From contig NW_023601104.1 in assembly GCF_014898055.3 (NCBI RefSeq), positions 45,257,199 to 45,321,198 of the forward strand: a DNA stretch of 64,000 nucleotides, read 5' to 3'. A program made the position numbers and the translations under genes. Under the pieces are notes generated by a model that made no database searches, was not told the origin of the DNA, and was given only the letters and a program-made list of their open reading frames with translations. The stretch's first letter is position 1; each line of letters starts with the position of its first letter. This DNA is from Talpa occidentalis (lineage: Eukaryota; Chordata; Mammalia; Eulipotyphla; Talpidae). Positions 1 to 12,640 of this stretch are shown one piece after another.

Positions 1-835
1 AAGCAGTGTCTATTTTGTTGTTTGTTTTTAATCTATTATCTCTCTGTTCTTCAGATAGGATTACTTGTATTGTTCCGTTTTCAAGTTCACATGTGCTTTC
101 CTCTGTTCTCTTCAATGTGTTATTAAGAATAGCAAGGGCTTTTTTTATTGTCGTTACAGTTTTCAGTTTCAAAATTTTGTTTTGTTCTTTGTATTGTCTC
201 TTTCTTCATATAAAACTTCCATTTGTTTTATTTGTTTCAAGCATGCTAATAATTGTAGAATGGTGGCTTTTAAATCCTTGTTGGATATAGCTAATCTATG
301 TATTATTTCCATGTTGGCATGTGCTATCTTATCATTCAAAATTAAATTTTCTGCTTCTTGGTATGTTAAAGTAATTTTTAATGTATTCAAGGTGTTTTGG
401 GATATGGTTTTATACACTCTGTATTTTATTTATATTTTAGATAATGAGAGCTCTGACATGACATGGGGTGAAATTGGGAGCTGCTTTGTTACTGCTCTTT
501 GGGGGTGAAACTCCAGGTATATAACTAAACTCCCTTCGGAGAAGAGAGCTTCTTGGTTTTGTTCCCTTGGTTTTGTTGACCTTCACAGAAAGGAGGGCAA
601 GTATCTGGAGACCTTGGAGTTTTTATCATTGGATGGTGTTGACAGTTCCATTTTCTCAGTTGGTTTCCTTTGACACCACCCTGATAGGAAAGGAGAAGGT
701 CACATTGTTACCAATTGGTGGGAAACTCCTGCAATCCCACTTCACCTTCTCTGTTACCATCCAGGCAAATATTGGGGCAGGTTGCTACATATTACCAAAC
801 AGAGTAAGTCTGCATAATAACATGGCAAACTAAAA
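1..835 (-). mobile_element. Old L1 5' region (5' UTR plus start of ORF1), fragment
   Basis: On the minus strand, 169-417 encodes a short lysine/glutamate-rich stretch resembling the coiled-coil part of L1 ORF1p. The plus-strand text at about 450-830 contains wording such as TTTGACACCACCCTGATAGG that I recognise from antisense mammalian L1 5' UTRs. The piece is cut off by the window start and has no long frame. The assignment to L1 rests on remembered consensus similarity; an old L1M or HAL1 relative is equally possible. Confidence 0.5.
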
Positions 836-1225
836 ATATAGATCCCACTAAAGATACGCCATTAGATGATGATATGTATTTATAGATTATTCTCATAGAT
901 GCATTCAGGGTGTTTTAAAAGAGAAACTGAAAGTTTACTTATCATCATTATGGTGAAAGAACTCAACATGTATATCAAAAATAATGAAAGTCCTATTTAA
1001 AATCTCATGTGTTTTTTGTTGCTCAACATGAAATTTTAGTTATCTGTTGCTCTTTCTATTAAATACTCAGGCCCTCCTAAATGTGAATATATGCTAGCAT
1101 TATCATTTGCTTATATTAGTACTATTGAGATTACACTTACACTTTATGAGAAAATAAATTTCCAACAATTCTTTATTTTAATTTCTTTAAAATGTATCAA
1201 AAATTCTATACTGAATAGAGGAAAG
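836..1225. other. Unassigned AT-rich DNA
   Basis: No recognisable repeat, RNA gene or credible coding region is seen here. The 70-codon frame at 1091-1303 runs into the following SINE and is chance. Confidence 0.5.
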
Positions 1226-1235
1226 TTATTCCACT

Positions 1236-1508
1236 TTTTAAAAAATATTTATTTATTTATTTATACAAGAACTGAGGTAAAGGCCAGATTCGCAGGAGGG
1301 TGAGAGGAATCACCAGAGACAGAGCAGAGAGCAGAACAGGCAGACTGAAGAAATACACTGCTGAGGGGGCAGAGGGCGAGACAGGAGAGGTCTGCTTCAC
1401 CATGTGGGACCCTCACCAGCCGGCCGGCCAGGATGGAACCCGCGCTGCAGAGGCTGGGGACAACTTCATAGTGCGGCGCTCAACCACCTGTGCCACAAGG
1501 GGAGGCCC
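1236..1508 (-). mobile_element. tRNA-derived SINE
   Basis: Antisense SINE: T-rich tail (AAATATTTATTTATTTATAC) at the left and head (GGGGAGGCCC) at the right. It is bounded by a perfect 10-bp target-site duplication TTATTCCACT at 1226-1235 and 1509-1518, which fixes both ends and shows retrotransposition. It carries many substitutions compared with other copies in the window, so it is not recent. Confidence 0.88.
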
Positions 1509-1518
1509 TTATTCCACT

Positions 1519-2553
1519 GTTCTAAAGTAGCTTGTAAAATTCAGTGTACAGATTGGACAAAATATATAAAGGAAACAAGGGGAAAACCTTTATAAACAGC
1601 TCTACTGATAAAAAGGAGATGCAATCTCTCTTCTCTTTTGAGTAGATTCACTGAGTCAGTGCATGTAGTAGTCAATGGAATAAAAACCAATAAAAATATG
1701 ATAGTGAATAGAATGAAAAGTATCCAAGGGTCAAGTGCCAAGTCTTTTCTGCTGATTCCAGCTGATATTTCTTTCCCTTTTTTTGAACACAGATGAAGAC
1801 TTTCTATTAAGCTCTAATGTCTACATCAGGCATAAACATTTTCATTTGTAATTTTCATTTTGTTTGTACTTTCAATTTACCCCATTTTTGTCTGATTTTC
1901 TTCTCCTTGGCTCTCCCAACCATTTCCGCTATGTGCTGAATTCTACCTTTCCCAGTGGTTATAATATAAACATTCAATAATATATTAATCTGATTACTTG
2001 TCCCTTATATAAACAGTATAATGACCTATATGAAAGGCAAATGCAATTGTTGTGTCAATTTATTCCTATCTTTGTGCAGAGCTTATGTTAACCTTTAAGT
2101 TTGTTATAGTAAACTAATACAGAATATTGCCATACACTTATTTATTGTAGCATTAACAGAAGAGAGCATATGAAACTTGTGAAACCTATACTTTCACCAC
2201 TCGAAGGTGTCTTTGCAGATGATTATGTATTCCTCACCATAGGTCAGTTGCTTAGCGACCAGAGAAGTGCAGAACTACTAATTGAAAGTACTCAGTATTG
2301 CTGGCACTGCTTGCTGCCTTGCTGCAGGACGTTGAACTTAGAAATAGCAGAGAATATGTCAAATAAAAATGTTTCAAGGGATGAAAGAAACCCAGTTACA
2401 ATATTATTACATTAAGTGGTTATTATTTAATTATATATAGTAGTTGTATTTGTAAAATATTCTGCTGTTTCTTTCTTATGAATTCTTAAAATTGATCTTT
2501 ATCCTTAAGAATCACACACACATTGACTAAAAATCATAACTGTAGCCTCTATT
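1519..2553. other. Unassigned DNA
   Basis: AT-rich, with no repeat family recognised. Frames of 60-80 codons (for example 2170-2415) have no recognisable domain and no supporting gene structure. I see nothing else. Confidence 0.45.
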
Positions 2554-2570
2554 ATAAATAAAAAGGAGAA

Positions 2571-2841
2571 GGGGCCTCCCTGGTGGTGCAAGGGGTTAAG
2601 CACTGTACTATGAAGCAATCCACAGACTCTGCAGCACGAGTTCAGTCACCGACCCACCAGGGAGCAACACACATGGCACAGCAGACCTCTTCTGTCTCTC
2701 CTGCTGCTCCCCTCAGCAGTGTACTTTGGTCAATCTGCCTATTCTGTTCCTCACTCTGTCTCTGGTGGATCCTTCCACACACCCCCACGCCTCTGGCCTG
2801 TACCCCAGCTCTTGTATGCATAAATAAATATTTAAAAATAA
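2571..2841 (+). mobile_element. tRNA-derived SINE
   Basis: Sense SINE starting GGGGCCTCCCTGGTGGTGC and ending in AAATAAATATTTAAAAATA. A 17-bp duplication, ATAAATAAAAAGGAGAA, flanks it at 2554-2570 and 2842-2858; the A-rich end makes the exact right border uncertain by a few bases. It belongs to the shorter GGGGTTAAGC subfamily. Confidence 0.88.
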
Positions 2842-2847
2842 ATAAAT

Positions 2848-3130
2848 AAAAAGGAGAAAACAAAAGAGAAAGAGAAGAAAAAGAAGAAAAAGAAGGAGCA
2901 TTAAGTTAGATCCCAGTTCTTTGGGAAAAGTGACAATGTGCATGGATTTTCTGATTGTGTATTATATTTCATAATGAAAGCAAACGACAGGAAGGAGAAT
3001 GAGAAGAGAGAGTGAGGAGGCAGGCAGGAGAGAGAGGAGGATGAATAAGATGCAGGGAGGGGGCAAGGGGTGAAGACAATGAAGAAGAAGAAGAGGGAAG
3101 GAAAAATAATAGAATGAAGAAGAAATGATT
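2848..3130 (+). repeat. Polypurine tract (GA-rich)
   Basis: Nearly 280 bases are mostly A and G on the plus strand, with runs of GAAGAAGAA, GAGAGAGAGG and GGGAGGGGGC and only scattered pyrimidines. The first part touches the A-tail of the preceding SINE. The pyrimidine-rich complement gives chance serine/leucine/phenylalanine frames on the minus strand, which are not genes. Confidence 0.7.
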
Positions 3131-4210
3131 CAAATGCATAATGGAAAGAAAATGAAAAACAAACCAAAAGTAGCACACTATAATTTATTCAGAATAGTAA
3201 TTTTATACTAGTCTATCCCACTTTCTATATAGAAATTAAATAAAATAAGGACTATTTTATCCTCCCTTCATGTAATATACCATTTATATGTCCATTGAAA
3301 ATAAATACAATCATCATATACTTCATGCAATAGGAAAGATTAGCTCAGAGAAAATATCCTTCATAAGAAACAAGAATAAGTTACCAAATTTCCTCTGTTC
3401 TCTTGTTAACTTATTTGCTACAAGAATTCTAATATAATTCTGTAGTTACATACTTATTTTTACTGTCAATTTCCCACATGCCACAGGTATACATGCACAA
3501 CAGTGTGTGTGTGTATGTAATTTGAATAATTGTTTTTTTATTAGAATTCATTCATTTGTGCAATAATCAGTTATCACTTGTATTTTTAAAGCAGATCGTA
3601 TCTAGCAATGACTGAAATACTGTGTATATGATAGCATGATGTCTGATCATCTATCTGATGGTTTACTTACATTTTATATGGAGTGCAAATATAAAAAAAT
3701 AGATATATAGTCAAATGTTTAAAACCATAACTGATCAGAATTCAATTATCAATATCCAGATGCCATTTCAAGATCATACAGGGTCATTATCAATATCAGT
3801 TTTCTGCAATGATTTGAAGGAAAAAAGGTGATAAAATAAGAAATGCTTTTACTTTGTGCTATATTATGAGGGAACATTTTGAAATAAATTTTAGAGATTA
3901 GGTCATCATTTGTTTCTCATAAAAGCTGAGTATGCAACATGCTAAAATTCAGCTCTTTGCATTATATATATAACTTTCTCTTTGTGTGTTCATGAGCAAT
4001 AGTATCTTTTTACTTACAGGTGGCTTGCATTTTTCCCCCAGGGATTTAAAGTTAATGGAAGACAGGATTGAAAAAGCTACAGGAGAGTTGATGGAAATTC
4101 TTGATTGATGAGAAGTCAGACCTGTTTTTGCTATAGCGCACCAACTGACATTCTATCCATAATAGGTTTTGTCATTCTTGTTTTAAAAATAAACTAAAGG
4201 AGATAGTACT
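3131..4210. other. Unassigned AT-rich DNA
   Basis: No family recognised. It contains a short GT run near 3503 and AT-rich text, with no credible coding region. Confidence 0.45.
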
Positions 4211-4214
4211 AGAT

Positions 4215-4526
4215 GATTACAGTTTTCTATTGCTGCTTAACAAGCCACTCCAAAACACAGCAGCTTAAAACAACTAAACAATAAGCACTGATCTACTCAC
4301 AATTCTGCAATCTGGGTTGGACTCAGCTGTGTGGCTGGTCTCTTCTCCAGATGGTGCTGGCTAGGTTTTCCCATGTGTTTGTATTCAGCAGGGAGCTCCA
4401 TTGGGTCTAGAGAATATGAGCTGATCGCATTCATTGATGTCAGGGCCTGGGAGCTAACCAAGGCCCTCCTTTCTAACTTCCTGGTCTTTCATTCTCTTCC
4501 ATCTTTTCCATCAAAGGGCCTTTAAT
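4215..4526 (-). mobile_element. MaLR/MLT1-like LTR relic
   Basis: The text TTTCTATTGCTGCTTAACAA followed by CAGCTTAAAACAACTAAACA resembles the antisense 3' end of MaLR-type LTRs. The rest is too diverged to name a subfamily. This is a non-coding LTR relic, interrupted at its right end by a SINE. Confidence 0.42.
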
Positions 4527-4536
4527 TTTCAAGGAA

Positions 4537-4826
4537 GGGCCTCCCTGGTGGCTCAAGGGGTTAAGCCTCAGCACTATTAAGCTATCAGCAGCACTGCAGC
4601 ATGAGTTCAATCCCCGACCAGGGAGATGACCCAGATGACCCACATGGTACAGCAGACCTCTCCTGTCTCCCTGCTGCTCCCCTCAACAGTGTATTTCAGT
4701 AGATCTGCCTGTCCTGCTCCCCACTCAATCACTGGTGAATCCTCTCACCCCGTCCCCACATCTCTGGCCTGTACCCCAGTTCTTGTATGCATAAATAAGT
4801 AAATCTTTAAAAAAAAAATGGAAGAA
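4537..4826 (+). mobile_element. tRNA-derived SINE
   Basis: Sense SINE starting GGGCCTCCCTGGTGGCTC and ending TAAATCTTTAAAAAAAAAA. A perfect 13-bp duplication, AATTTTCAAGGAA, at 4524-4536 and 4827-4839 defines both ends. The tail shows a polyadenylation-like AATAAGTAAA and a pol III terminator-like TCTTT. Confidence 0.92.
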
Positions 4827-4839
4827 AATTTTCAAGGAA

Positions 4840-5134
4840 GACATCCTGGATGTCTTTGCATAGTGGGTTAGATCTAAGAGGGAGTAATAGATGCTATAAA
4901 TCCTCTTTAGTCTTAGACAGGAATTTGTACTATGTCCTTTCTGAAAGCTCCATTCTCTTGGTCCAAGTAATTCATAAGGCTAACTAACCTTTGTTTAGAT
5001 TGGGAGTACACTTTAAGAACAAGAATTTAAAAGTCATCGTAATTTATCAAGGACCATTTATAACAATATGTGTTAAGGTTAAATTTTTTTTAAAGTAAAA
5101 CTGTTCTAAATGCAATATATCCTTATATTTGATT
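4840..5134. other. Unassigned DNA
   Basis: AT-rich spacer between a SINE and an LTR relic. Nothing recognisable. Confidence 0.4.
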
Positions 5135-5545
5135 CTTGGAGGTGTCATAACAAATTACCACAATCTTGGTGGCTTAAAATAACAGAAATTTATTCTCTTG
5201 AAGCTTTGAAAGCCTGTTTTGAAAGCTGTGGCCCTTTCTGATGTCTTCAGTGTTTGCAATGTTAGTTCCTACCAGAGACTGAGAGAAAACCCATGTGTGC
5301 TATCAGCAATTATGGGTGTTCCTTTATTTATAGAGAGATCACTTCAATCTCTGCCTCAGTTTTCACATGGTCTTCTGTGTTTCTGTCTATTCTATTATAA
5401 GAACAGTCATAACTGAATTTAGGACTCATCATTTAAGACTCATCATAATCCAGGGCGATTGTACCTTACATCCTTACTTTAATGACATCTTCAGAGACCC
5501 TTATTCCAAATAAGGTCACATGAGATCCTAGCTGGCTCTATCTTT
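5135..5545 (-). mobile_element. MaLR/MLT1-like LTR relic
   Basis: The plus strand reads GGTGTCATAACAAATTACCA, then GGTGGCTTAAAATAACAGAA, then TTCCAAATAAGGTCACATGA. These landmarks occur in this order in antisense MaLR LTRs (complement of the AAATTTCTGTTGTTTAAGCC end). It is degenerate and non-coding. The exact subfamily is not determined. Confidence 0.58.
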
Positions 5546-5644
5546 TAATGAATAGAATTTGCTAGTTCTCAGTGCAATTTCTTATCAAATTTTATATTTC
5601 TGCCATATTGTAGAGTAACATCTACTACGTAGAACTTAATTAAA

Positions 5645-8040
5645 AAAACACTATTCAACATAGCATTGGAAGTCTGAGCTAGAGCCATTAGACAAGAGAA
5701 AGATATAAAAAGGATCCAAATTTGAAAGAAGAGGTAAAATTATCACTATTTACAGGTGACACAACAATTTACATCGAGCATCCTAAAGGCTTCTCACACA
5801 GACACACAGAGATTGAAATAGTAAATCAGTACAGTAAAATGGCAGGTTGCAAAATCAGTTTACAGAAATCATTTGCATTCCTGTAAGCAGACAATGAACA
5901 CCAAAAGAAAAATCAAAAGCAGGGCCTCCCCGGTGGCGCAGCGGTTGAGCGCTGGGTTGCGAGGCTGACCGCAGCCTCTGCAGCGCTGGTTCGATCCCCG
6001 GCTGCTATCCGGCCACAGGAGGAGGGTCCCACGTGGCATGCAGACCTCTCCTGCCGCCCGCTGCTCCCCTCAGCAGTGTACCTCTGTCCTTCTGCCTGCT
6101 CTGCTCCCTGCTCTGGCTCTGGTGAATTCTCTCACCCTCCCGCGCTTCTGACTGTACCCAGTGCTTGTATAAATAAATAAATAAATCTTAAAAAAAAAGG
6201 GAGAAAAATCAAAAGCATAATCCCCTTTACAATTGCATTTGAAAAAAAATAAACTTAAGTAAACTTAAGTAAACTTAACAAAGGAGGTGAAAGAACAATG
6301 CAATGAAAACTATACATTGTTGTTAAAAGAAATAGAAAACACACAAAAAACAAAAAGATACTCCCTGTTCATGAATTAGAAGAATTAACATGATAAAAAT
6401 GACTACTGTGCCTAAAGCAATATACAGGTTCAATGGCAATCCTTATCAAAATTGCAATGGCATTCTTCAAAGAAAGAGAACATTACTGAAATTCATATGA
6501 AACCACAAAAGACTCCAGATAACCAAAGCAATCCTGACAAAAATGAAGAATGAAAGTGTTACATTTCAGGCTCCAAACTATACTACGAAATAATCAAAAT
6601 AGTGTGGTACAAGGGGAAAAAAAGCTCAAGTAATAATGAAATAAAAATGAGATCCCAGAAATAAATCTACACATATATGGAGAGTTAATCTATGACAAAT
6701 GAGCCTGGAGTATACATTGGAGAAAGGAAAGTCTCTTCAAGAAATAATTTTGGGAAAGCTAAATAGTCACATGCAAAAGAGTGAAACTGGATCACTATCT
6801 CACAGTTTACACAAAAATGAACTGAAAATGGATTAAAGACTAGGATGTAGCTCATGAAACCATAAAATACATAGACAAAAACATAGGCAAAACACTCCAC
6901 TACATTGGCTTCACGGATGGCTTTGTGATTCATCTCCAACAGTGATTAAAATAAAAGAATATAAACTACATAAAACTATAAAATTTCTCTATAGAGAAAG
7001 AAGCTATCCTTAAATGAAAAATAACCTACTGTGTGGGAAAAATATTTGCATATCATACATCTGACAAAGGGCTGATATCCAACAAAAAGCTCCTACAACT
7101 CAACAAAAAGAAACGAAATAGAACACCAAAAAGAAAACAAATAATCAAAAAATGGGCACAAGAGTCAAATAGACATTTCTCCAAAAGATGATATACAAAT
7201 GGTCAACAGGCACATGAAAAAAAAAAATGTTCATCTCTTGCCATCAGGGGCATGCAAATCAAAACCACAATGAGATACCACTTCACACATGGGAGAATGA
7301 CCCATATCAGAAAGACCAGATATAATATCTATTGATGAGGAGGTAGAAAAAAAGGAACCCCCTATTCTGTTGGTGGGAATGCAGTCAGATCCAGCCCCTA
7401 TAGAAAACAACAGAGAGGTTTATAGAATATTCAAAATAGACCTACCATACAATCTAGCTATTGTATCTACCCCAAAAATGCAGTGTATCCTTGGTATCTA
7501 CCCAAAGAGTGCAATTCAAAGAGATATATGCTTTCCTATTTTCATTCACCACTGTTTACAATTATTAAGTCATGGAAAGAATCTAAGTACCCAAGGGCAA
7601 ATGAATGGATTAAGAATAGGTGTTATGTACTCAATGGAATACTACTCAACAATAAAAAGATGAAATGACCACTTGTGACAATGTGGATGGACTGGAAGTA
7701 ATTATGCTAAGTGAAAGAAGTCAGAAGGAGAAAGACAAATACTCTATGGTTTCACTTATATGTGGAATATAAAGAAACAAAACAAAGAGACAGTCAAAAC
7801 CAAGAACAAATCCTAAAATTCTGACTGTGAAACTGAGTCTACCGGGGGCAGGAGGACTAAAGAAGAGTGGCAAAATGTACTATGGTTTAGGACTCTTGGT
7901 GCCTTGGTAGTGAATGTATTATGGTAGCATATACCTGAAGCAATTGGATCTTCTCGTTCTGAATCATATATAGTGTCACAGAAGTGTCATAAACCAATTT
8001 TATTTTAATCAAACATTGTAATAAATAAAAAGAAGAAAAA
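5645..8040 (+). mobile_element. Old L1, 5'-truncated ORF2 3' half plus 3' UTR, split by a SINE
   Basis: Sense-strand L1 beginning in the reverse-transcriptase part of ORF2 (ATTCAACATAGCATTGGAAG), continuing through the C-terminal region (GCAATGGCATTCTTCAAAG; TACTCAATGGAATACTACTC) to a 3' UTR ending in A-rich DNA near 8040. Stops and frameshifts are scattered throughout; the longest surviving piece (7370-7663, 97 codons) ends in the conserved NGL..YSMEYYSTIKR-like text. A SINE at 5922-6201 interrupts it and is therefore younger. Confidence 0.85.
5922..6201 (+). mobile_element. tRNA-derived SINE, GC-rich subfamily
   Basis: Starts GGGCCTCCCCGGTGGCGCAG (A box region) with B box GGTTCGATCCC at 5988-5998, and ends ATAAATAAATCTTAAAAAAAA. 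A perfect 16-bp duplication, AGAAAAATCAAAAGCA, at 5906-5921 and 6202-6217 shows insertion into the older L1. It has the longer central segment (CTATCCGGCCACAGGAGGAG) that marks the GC-rich subfamily. Confidence 0.95.
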
Positions 8041-8210
8041 TCTCATCATCATAGATTTAGGGCAGCATTTCTCAATACATATTCCTAGGAAACTAGTTGC
8101 ATTATTCTGTGTAAAGGGTGACTTGATCACATGATTTTAGAAAGTACAGGTTACCATTAATATTTTCTAGAGACTCACATAATCTATTTGTTTCTTAAAG
8201 AGGAAACCAT

Positions 8211-8477
8211 GGGCCCCCCCTGGTGGCGCAAGGGCTTAAGACACAACCTATGAAGCTCACTGCAGCCACTACAGCACGAGTTCAATCCCCAGCCAGGGAG
8301 GTGACCCACATGGCACAGCAGACCTCTTCTGACTCACCCGCTGCTCCCTTCAGTAGTGTATTTCAGTCGATCTGCCTATTCTGTTCCCCACTCTGTCTCA
8401 AGTGAATCCCCTCATCCTCCAAAAACCTCTGGCCTGTACCCCAGTTCTTGTATGTATAAATAAATCTTTTAAAAAAA
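8211..8477 (+). mobile_element. tRNA-derived SINE
   Basis: Sense SINE with head GGGCCCCCCCTGGTGGCGCA and tail TAAATAAATCTTTTAAAAAA. A 15-bp duplication, TAAAGAGGAAACCAT, lies at 8196-8210 and 8478-8492. The tail carries both AATAAA and a TCTTTT pol III terminator-like motif. Confidence 0.93.
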
Positions 8478-8699
8478 TAAAGAGGAAACCATATAAGAAA
8501 AAAACAACTAAATTTTAGGCAGCAAATGTAATTCCTAAATACATATGGACACTCAACACCTCCAATTTAATTTAAGTATTACTTATCAGTAACTCACAAA
8601 ACCAGGGTTACATGTCTCAAAATTACTAATCTAAACTATTGTATAGAATACATGATATTAGTTTCTAAATATTTAACAAAATCAACAATGTAAATTACA

Positions 8700-9065
8700 G
8701 AAATTTCCATAATCTCTTCCCTGGTTCTTGAATAAGCCCTTTCATTACCTGCAATGTTCTTTCTTCTTTTTCTAGTTAACTCCTCTTTGTTTTTTAGAAC
8801 TCTAATTAAAAGTTATTTTTTCCAAAGAAAGCTTTCTTTAGTTCTGCAAAAATTCAGTTAGGTGGTCTACCTGCCTTTTTTTTTTTTGTTTTTAAACACT
8901 CCTTGTTCTTAATATATGACTAAGAAACTTAACTGCAATTAGCTTGGTTTATGTTCTTTATTTAGTGTCTGATAGTAAGTTCATTAAGCCATGAATGTAA
9001 TTTGTCATCAACAACTAGGACATACCTGGAATTCAATCATTATTGAATTAATGGATGAGAAAATT
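8700..9065 (+). mobile_element. L2 3' end relic
   Basis: Text such as GATAGTAAGTTCATTAAGCC, GACATACCTGGAATTCAATC and ATTATTGAATTAATGGATGA follows the order of the L2 3' end (…GTAAGCTCC…, …GCCTGGCAC…, …CAATAAATATTTGTTGAATGA). It is strongly diverged, as expected for an ancient LINE2 copy. Confidence 0.55.
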
Positions 9066-9796
9066 TGACAATGGGAAGAAATAGATGAACATAGATAAGT
9101 AGTATACATAATCTTGGAAGGTCATTTAGTTATGAAATATTTTATGTGGGAATTGCCTCATGTTTTCAAAATAATATATAAATATTTTATTTCTCATCAT
9201 TTGTAATAATTACCCTCAGAATGTAATTCTTTGTGTTGTGAATATCAAACACTAAACAATGTCCCAGTAGAGTTAGAAAGAAAACCTCACTGTATCTCAT
9301 AGGCCACTTAGTAAAACAAAATAAAATTTAAATCCATTTAATTCAATTATCATCACTAAATTCATTTATAGCATCAGGATATTTAGTTTTTTTCCAAGAA
9401 GCAGTGCCACATTTGAGTGATCAGCAATACATTTTTGTGGGTGTACAACAACAGGATGTTTGATCACCCTGGGGCAGTATGTATACATCCAAAGGTATGA
9501 GCAGGAATGCCCTGGGGAGAGGTGGGCATTGACTGATATGCTTTGCATCCCAGGGACTGAGCTGTGGAACACCTTGTTAATGAAATCGAGACATGGATGG
9601 GGTGTTCAGATTATATCACTGGACTCACTTTCCCTAAGGCCCAAAATCCAGTATTCAGTTTGACCCACCCTTTTCTCTGTCACTAAAAAGGCCAGGATCT
9701 TGCTCTTCAGCAGCATCCTGCATTTTACAACCTGTTCCACGACTCCTATTTCTTTTCTTTATCACTGCGGTGTTGCTGATACAATATATTTTAAAA
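9066..9796. other. Unassigned DNA
   Basis: No repeat or RNA recognised. Two overlapping 67-68 codon frames on opposite strands near 9366-9663 have no recognisable domain and are probably chance. Confidence 0.4.
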
Positions 9797-9809
9797 AGAA
9801 CAAAAAATT

Positions 9810-10067
9810 GGGCCTCCCTTGGTGGTGCAGCAGTTGAGCGCTGGGCTGTGAAGCTGCCCACAGCCTCTGCAGCGCCAGTTTGATTCCCGGCCGCGGGCGA
9901 GGGTCCCACATGGCGTGCAGACCTCTCCTGCAGCCCACTGCTCCCCTCAGCAGTGTATTTCGTCAGCCTGTTCTGTTCCTCGCTATGTCTCTGGTGAATT
10001 CTCTCACCCTCCTGCGCTTCTGACTGTACCCAGTGCTTGTATAAATAAATAAATCTTAAAAAAAAAG
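9810..10067 (+). mobile_element. tRNA-derived SINE, GC-rich subfamily
   Basis: Head GGGCCTCCCTTGGTGGTGCA, tail ATAAATAAATCTTAAAAAAAA. A 13-bp duplication, AGAACAAAAAATT, lies at 9797-9809 and 10068-10080. The B box is slightly altered (GTTTGATTCCC). Confidence 0.92.
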
Positions 10068-10080
10068 AGAACAAAAAATT

Positions 10081-12640
10081 TTAACAGTCTATTGTATAAT
10101 TTACTTTTTTACATCCCTTTTCATATTTATCTTCAATAATAGTAGCGCTATCATTTTTTTTTTACTCATCTGGAGTATTCAAACGTGTACTCCAGAGTGA
10201 CAAAAGTATGATATCATAATGAACTGAATTGATAAAAGAAGTAAATTTTTAGACAATGGGCATACTCTCCCACTAGTGACATATTTATCTCCAGTCTTTC
10301 TGTCCTTCTAATACTAGTACATACATACAGTTAGAGAAAACTTATTTAATTATGGAATAACTACCATAAAGTTCACAACTTCAAATATTTTCATAATTTC
10401 GTATCTAAATACAAAAGGAAAGTTGGCACAAGGATCATTATATTTTATAAGAAACTAAGTTTTAATGGCAGATATTCCTGATAAGTAATAAAAAGTAGTA
10501 TGTGAGTAAAAATCCTTCTCTTAATGTAAAAATTTTATTTATATTATATTACCCCTGATATCTAGGTTGCAATTTAACCAAATAAAGTTATCATTTCACT
10601 GAATATTACTTCAGAAAAAATAGAAATATCCCAAAAGGTAATTAATTTACTTGATTTCTGTTATGACTTATACTGTTAATATTCTCGGTCATTGGTTGAG
10701 AACTAGAATATTTAATAAGTTCCTAAAACTCTATGTTACTTATACTGAGTGCAATTAAATCATTGTGTTAACTTTTTATTCCCATTTAAATAATTTTTCA
10801 TTTATTTTTCTCCAAATTTGACTGTAGTAGCAAAGGTAAATGTACATTTGTGGCTGCCCCATTGCCAATTACAGCAGGGTTGTGCATACCTAAGTAGTGT
10901 TTCATAAGTTAATGGTAAACAAATTAGTGTTCAGCTCTCTAACATATGTCGAATAAAATTTTGAAGCAATTCTCCCATAGAAAGAAAATATTTTTGACAT
11001 TGTTTTTCAGAACTTCAACCTGTGAAATTCCATCTAAATGAAGTCATGGGCACTATTTTCATAAACTGACTTCCACAGATTTTTTTTTAGTTCATGTGAG
11101 TGTTTTCCTGTTTTAATTTGCCAGCAGAGACTTTACCTAAGAAAGGCAGGTGCTGTTTTATGAGGTGATAAAACACCTACATGAGACTCTTTGTTTGCCT
11201 TGTCATAATTGCATGCCATCCCAAGTAGAGTGCTGCAGTTTCAATAAATCATAAAAAAAAAAAAAAAACACCAACAATTTGGTTTACATCATTCCCAATA
11301 ATGTAAAACCTCACTAACCTTTAGCTACATTGTGACCTGGGTACTGACCACTTGGAAGCTTGCACAACCTAAATATTCTATTACACCTAGTAAATCTGAA
11401 AATTTTAGAATATACTCAATGTGCTTAAATCTCTTTTGAAAGAGAGAATAAACGCAGCAGAAAGGACTTGAAAATATTTTTGTTTCCTATGAAGTTTGGA
11501 AATCTGTTAATTCCCTAGATGTTCTGTTTGCAAGTCTTTCATGCATTGTTTTTCATTACTTATTTCTCCTCACACACATGCAAGCTATTTTGTTGCCTAT
11601 TGTGTGTACTTGGCAGATTTTCTGGGCACAGTGCCCAGTTGGTTTAATGTGGGCTTATTATTGTCTGTAGCATCCTTGATTTTGTTTTGGAGATGGGCAT
11701 TCTATAAATTATTTATGATTATTATCGCACTTTAGATTCCACTTTGCTTTTGGAATTTAGAAACAAAGAATGAAGGTTGAACCCAATGGGTAATAACCAA
11801 GAAAATCAGAGCTATACCCAGTGCTCAACTATAAGGGAAGAGAACAAAACAGTATTATTCTGAAATCAGTAAAATAAACAGAAGTAAACATGAGGGCTAA
11901 ATATATCACTACACAAAATGCTCATATCAGTTATTACCACTTTACCATCCAAATATTACCAATAAGTTTTTAAACCAACATTCACTGGTAAACACATTAG
12001 TGCTAACTTGTCTTTTCTAATTCACAAGAATTTGTGCACTTGATGTTGCATGACACGGTATGAAACATTTAATAGATCATTGATGAATTCACCTCTGAAT
12101 TTTGAGTAAGACAAACATAATGAGAATGTAACTATCATTTCTAAAAGAAAAAAAGTCATATATAAATAATTTACACACACATTTTTAGGGAGTAAATACC
12201 AAATGAAGAAAAATGCAGAGGAAAATATGTGACAGTCTCTGGAGGTACAAAAGAAAAGCAAAAAAGTTCTTGTGGTAGGGAGGTGAGCTGTAACTAAACC
12301 ATTGCATGTAAGTAAAATTTCCCCTTTTACCTTCTAACTGTAATGTTTCACATTTTGAAATTAGTGTTGAACTAAGGAAGAATACCTAAAAAAGAACTTA
12401 AAGGATGTCCTTTAAGAATTGTTGAATGAATGCCATCTTATTTTAATGTAAAGCAAATTATATTGATTCTCAATTATCTTCATTCTAATGAATGTAAAAA
12501 AAGTGAAATGTTGGATTTTTCAAAATCAAGTTTCCCTTCCTCTCAATCTTATGTTTTTTTTTTTCTTTTCTCTCTCCCCCCATCTATATTTTTAATTCAT
12601 TCTTTTGAAAAATAGATCTGAATCTAGGATATTGATATGC
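10081..12640. other. Unassigned AT-rich DNA
   Basis: A long stretch with no repeat family that I can name. It contains a 16-base A run near 11251 and a small perfect inverted repeat (TCTGGAGTA/TACTCCAGA) at 10169-10177 and 10188-10196. Open frames are at most about 80 codons and lack domains. Confidence 0.4.

Noticed and set aside
65..508. 147-codon plus-strand frame
   Set aside because: Overlaps an antisense L1 5'/ORF1 relic. Cys/Phe-rich with no domain; chance.
2901..3178. Ser/Phe/Leu-rich minus-strand frames
   Set aside because: Translation of the polypurine tract complement; low complexity.
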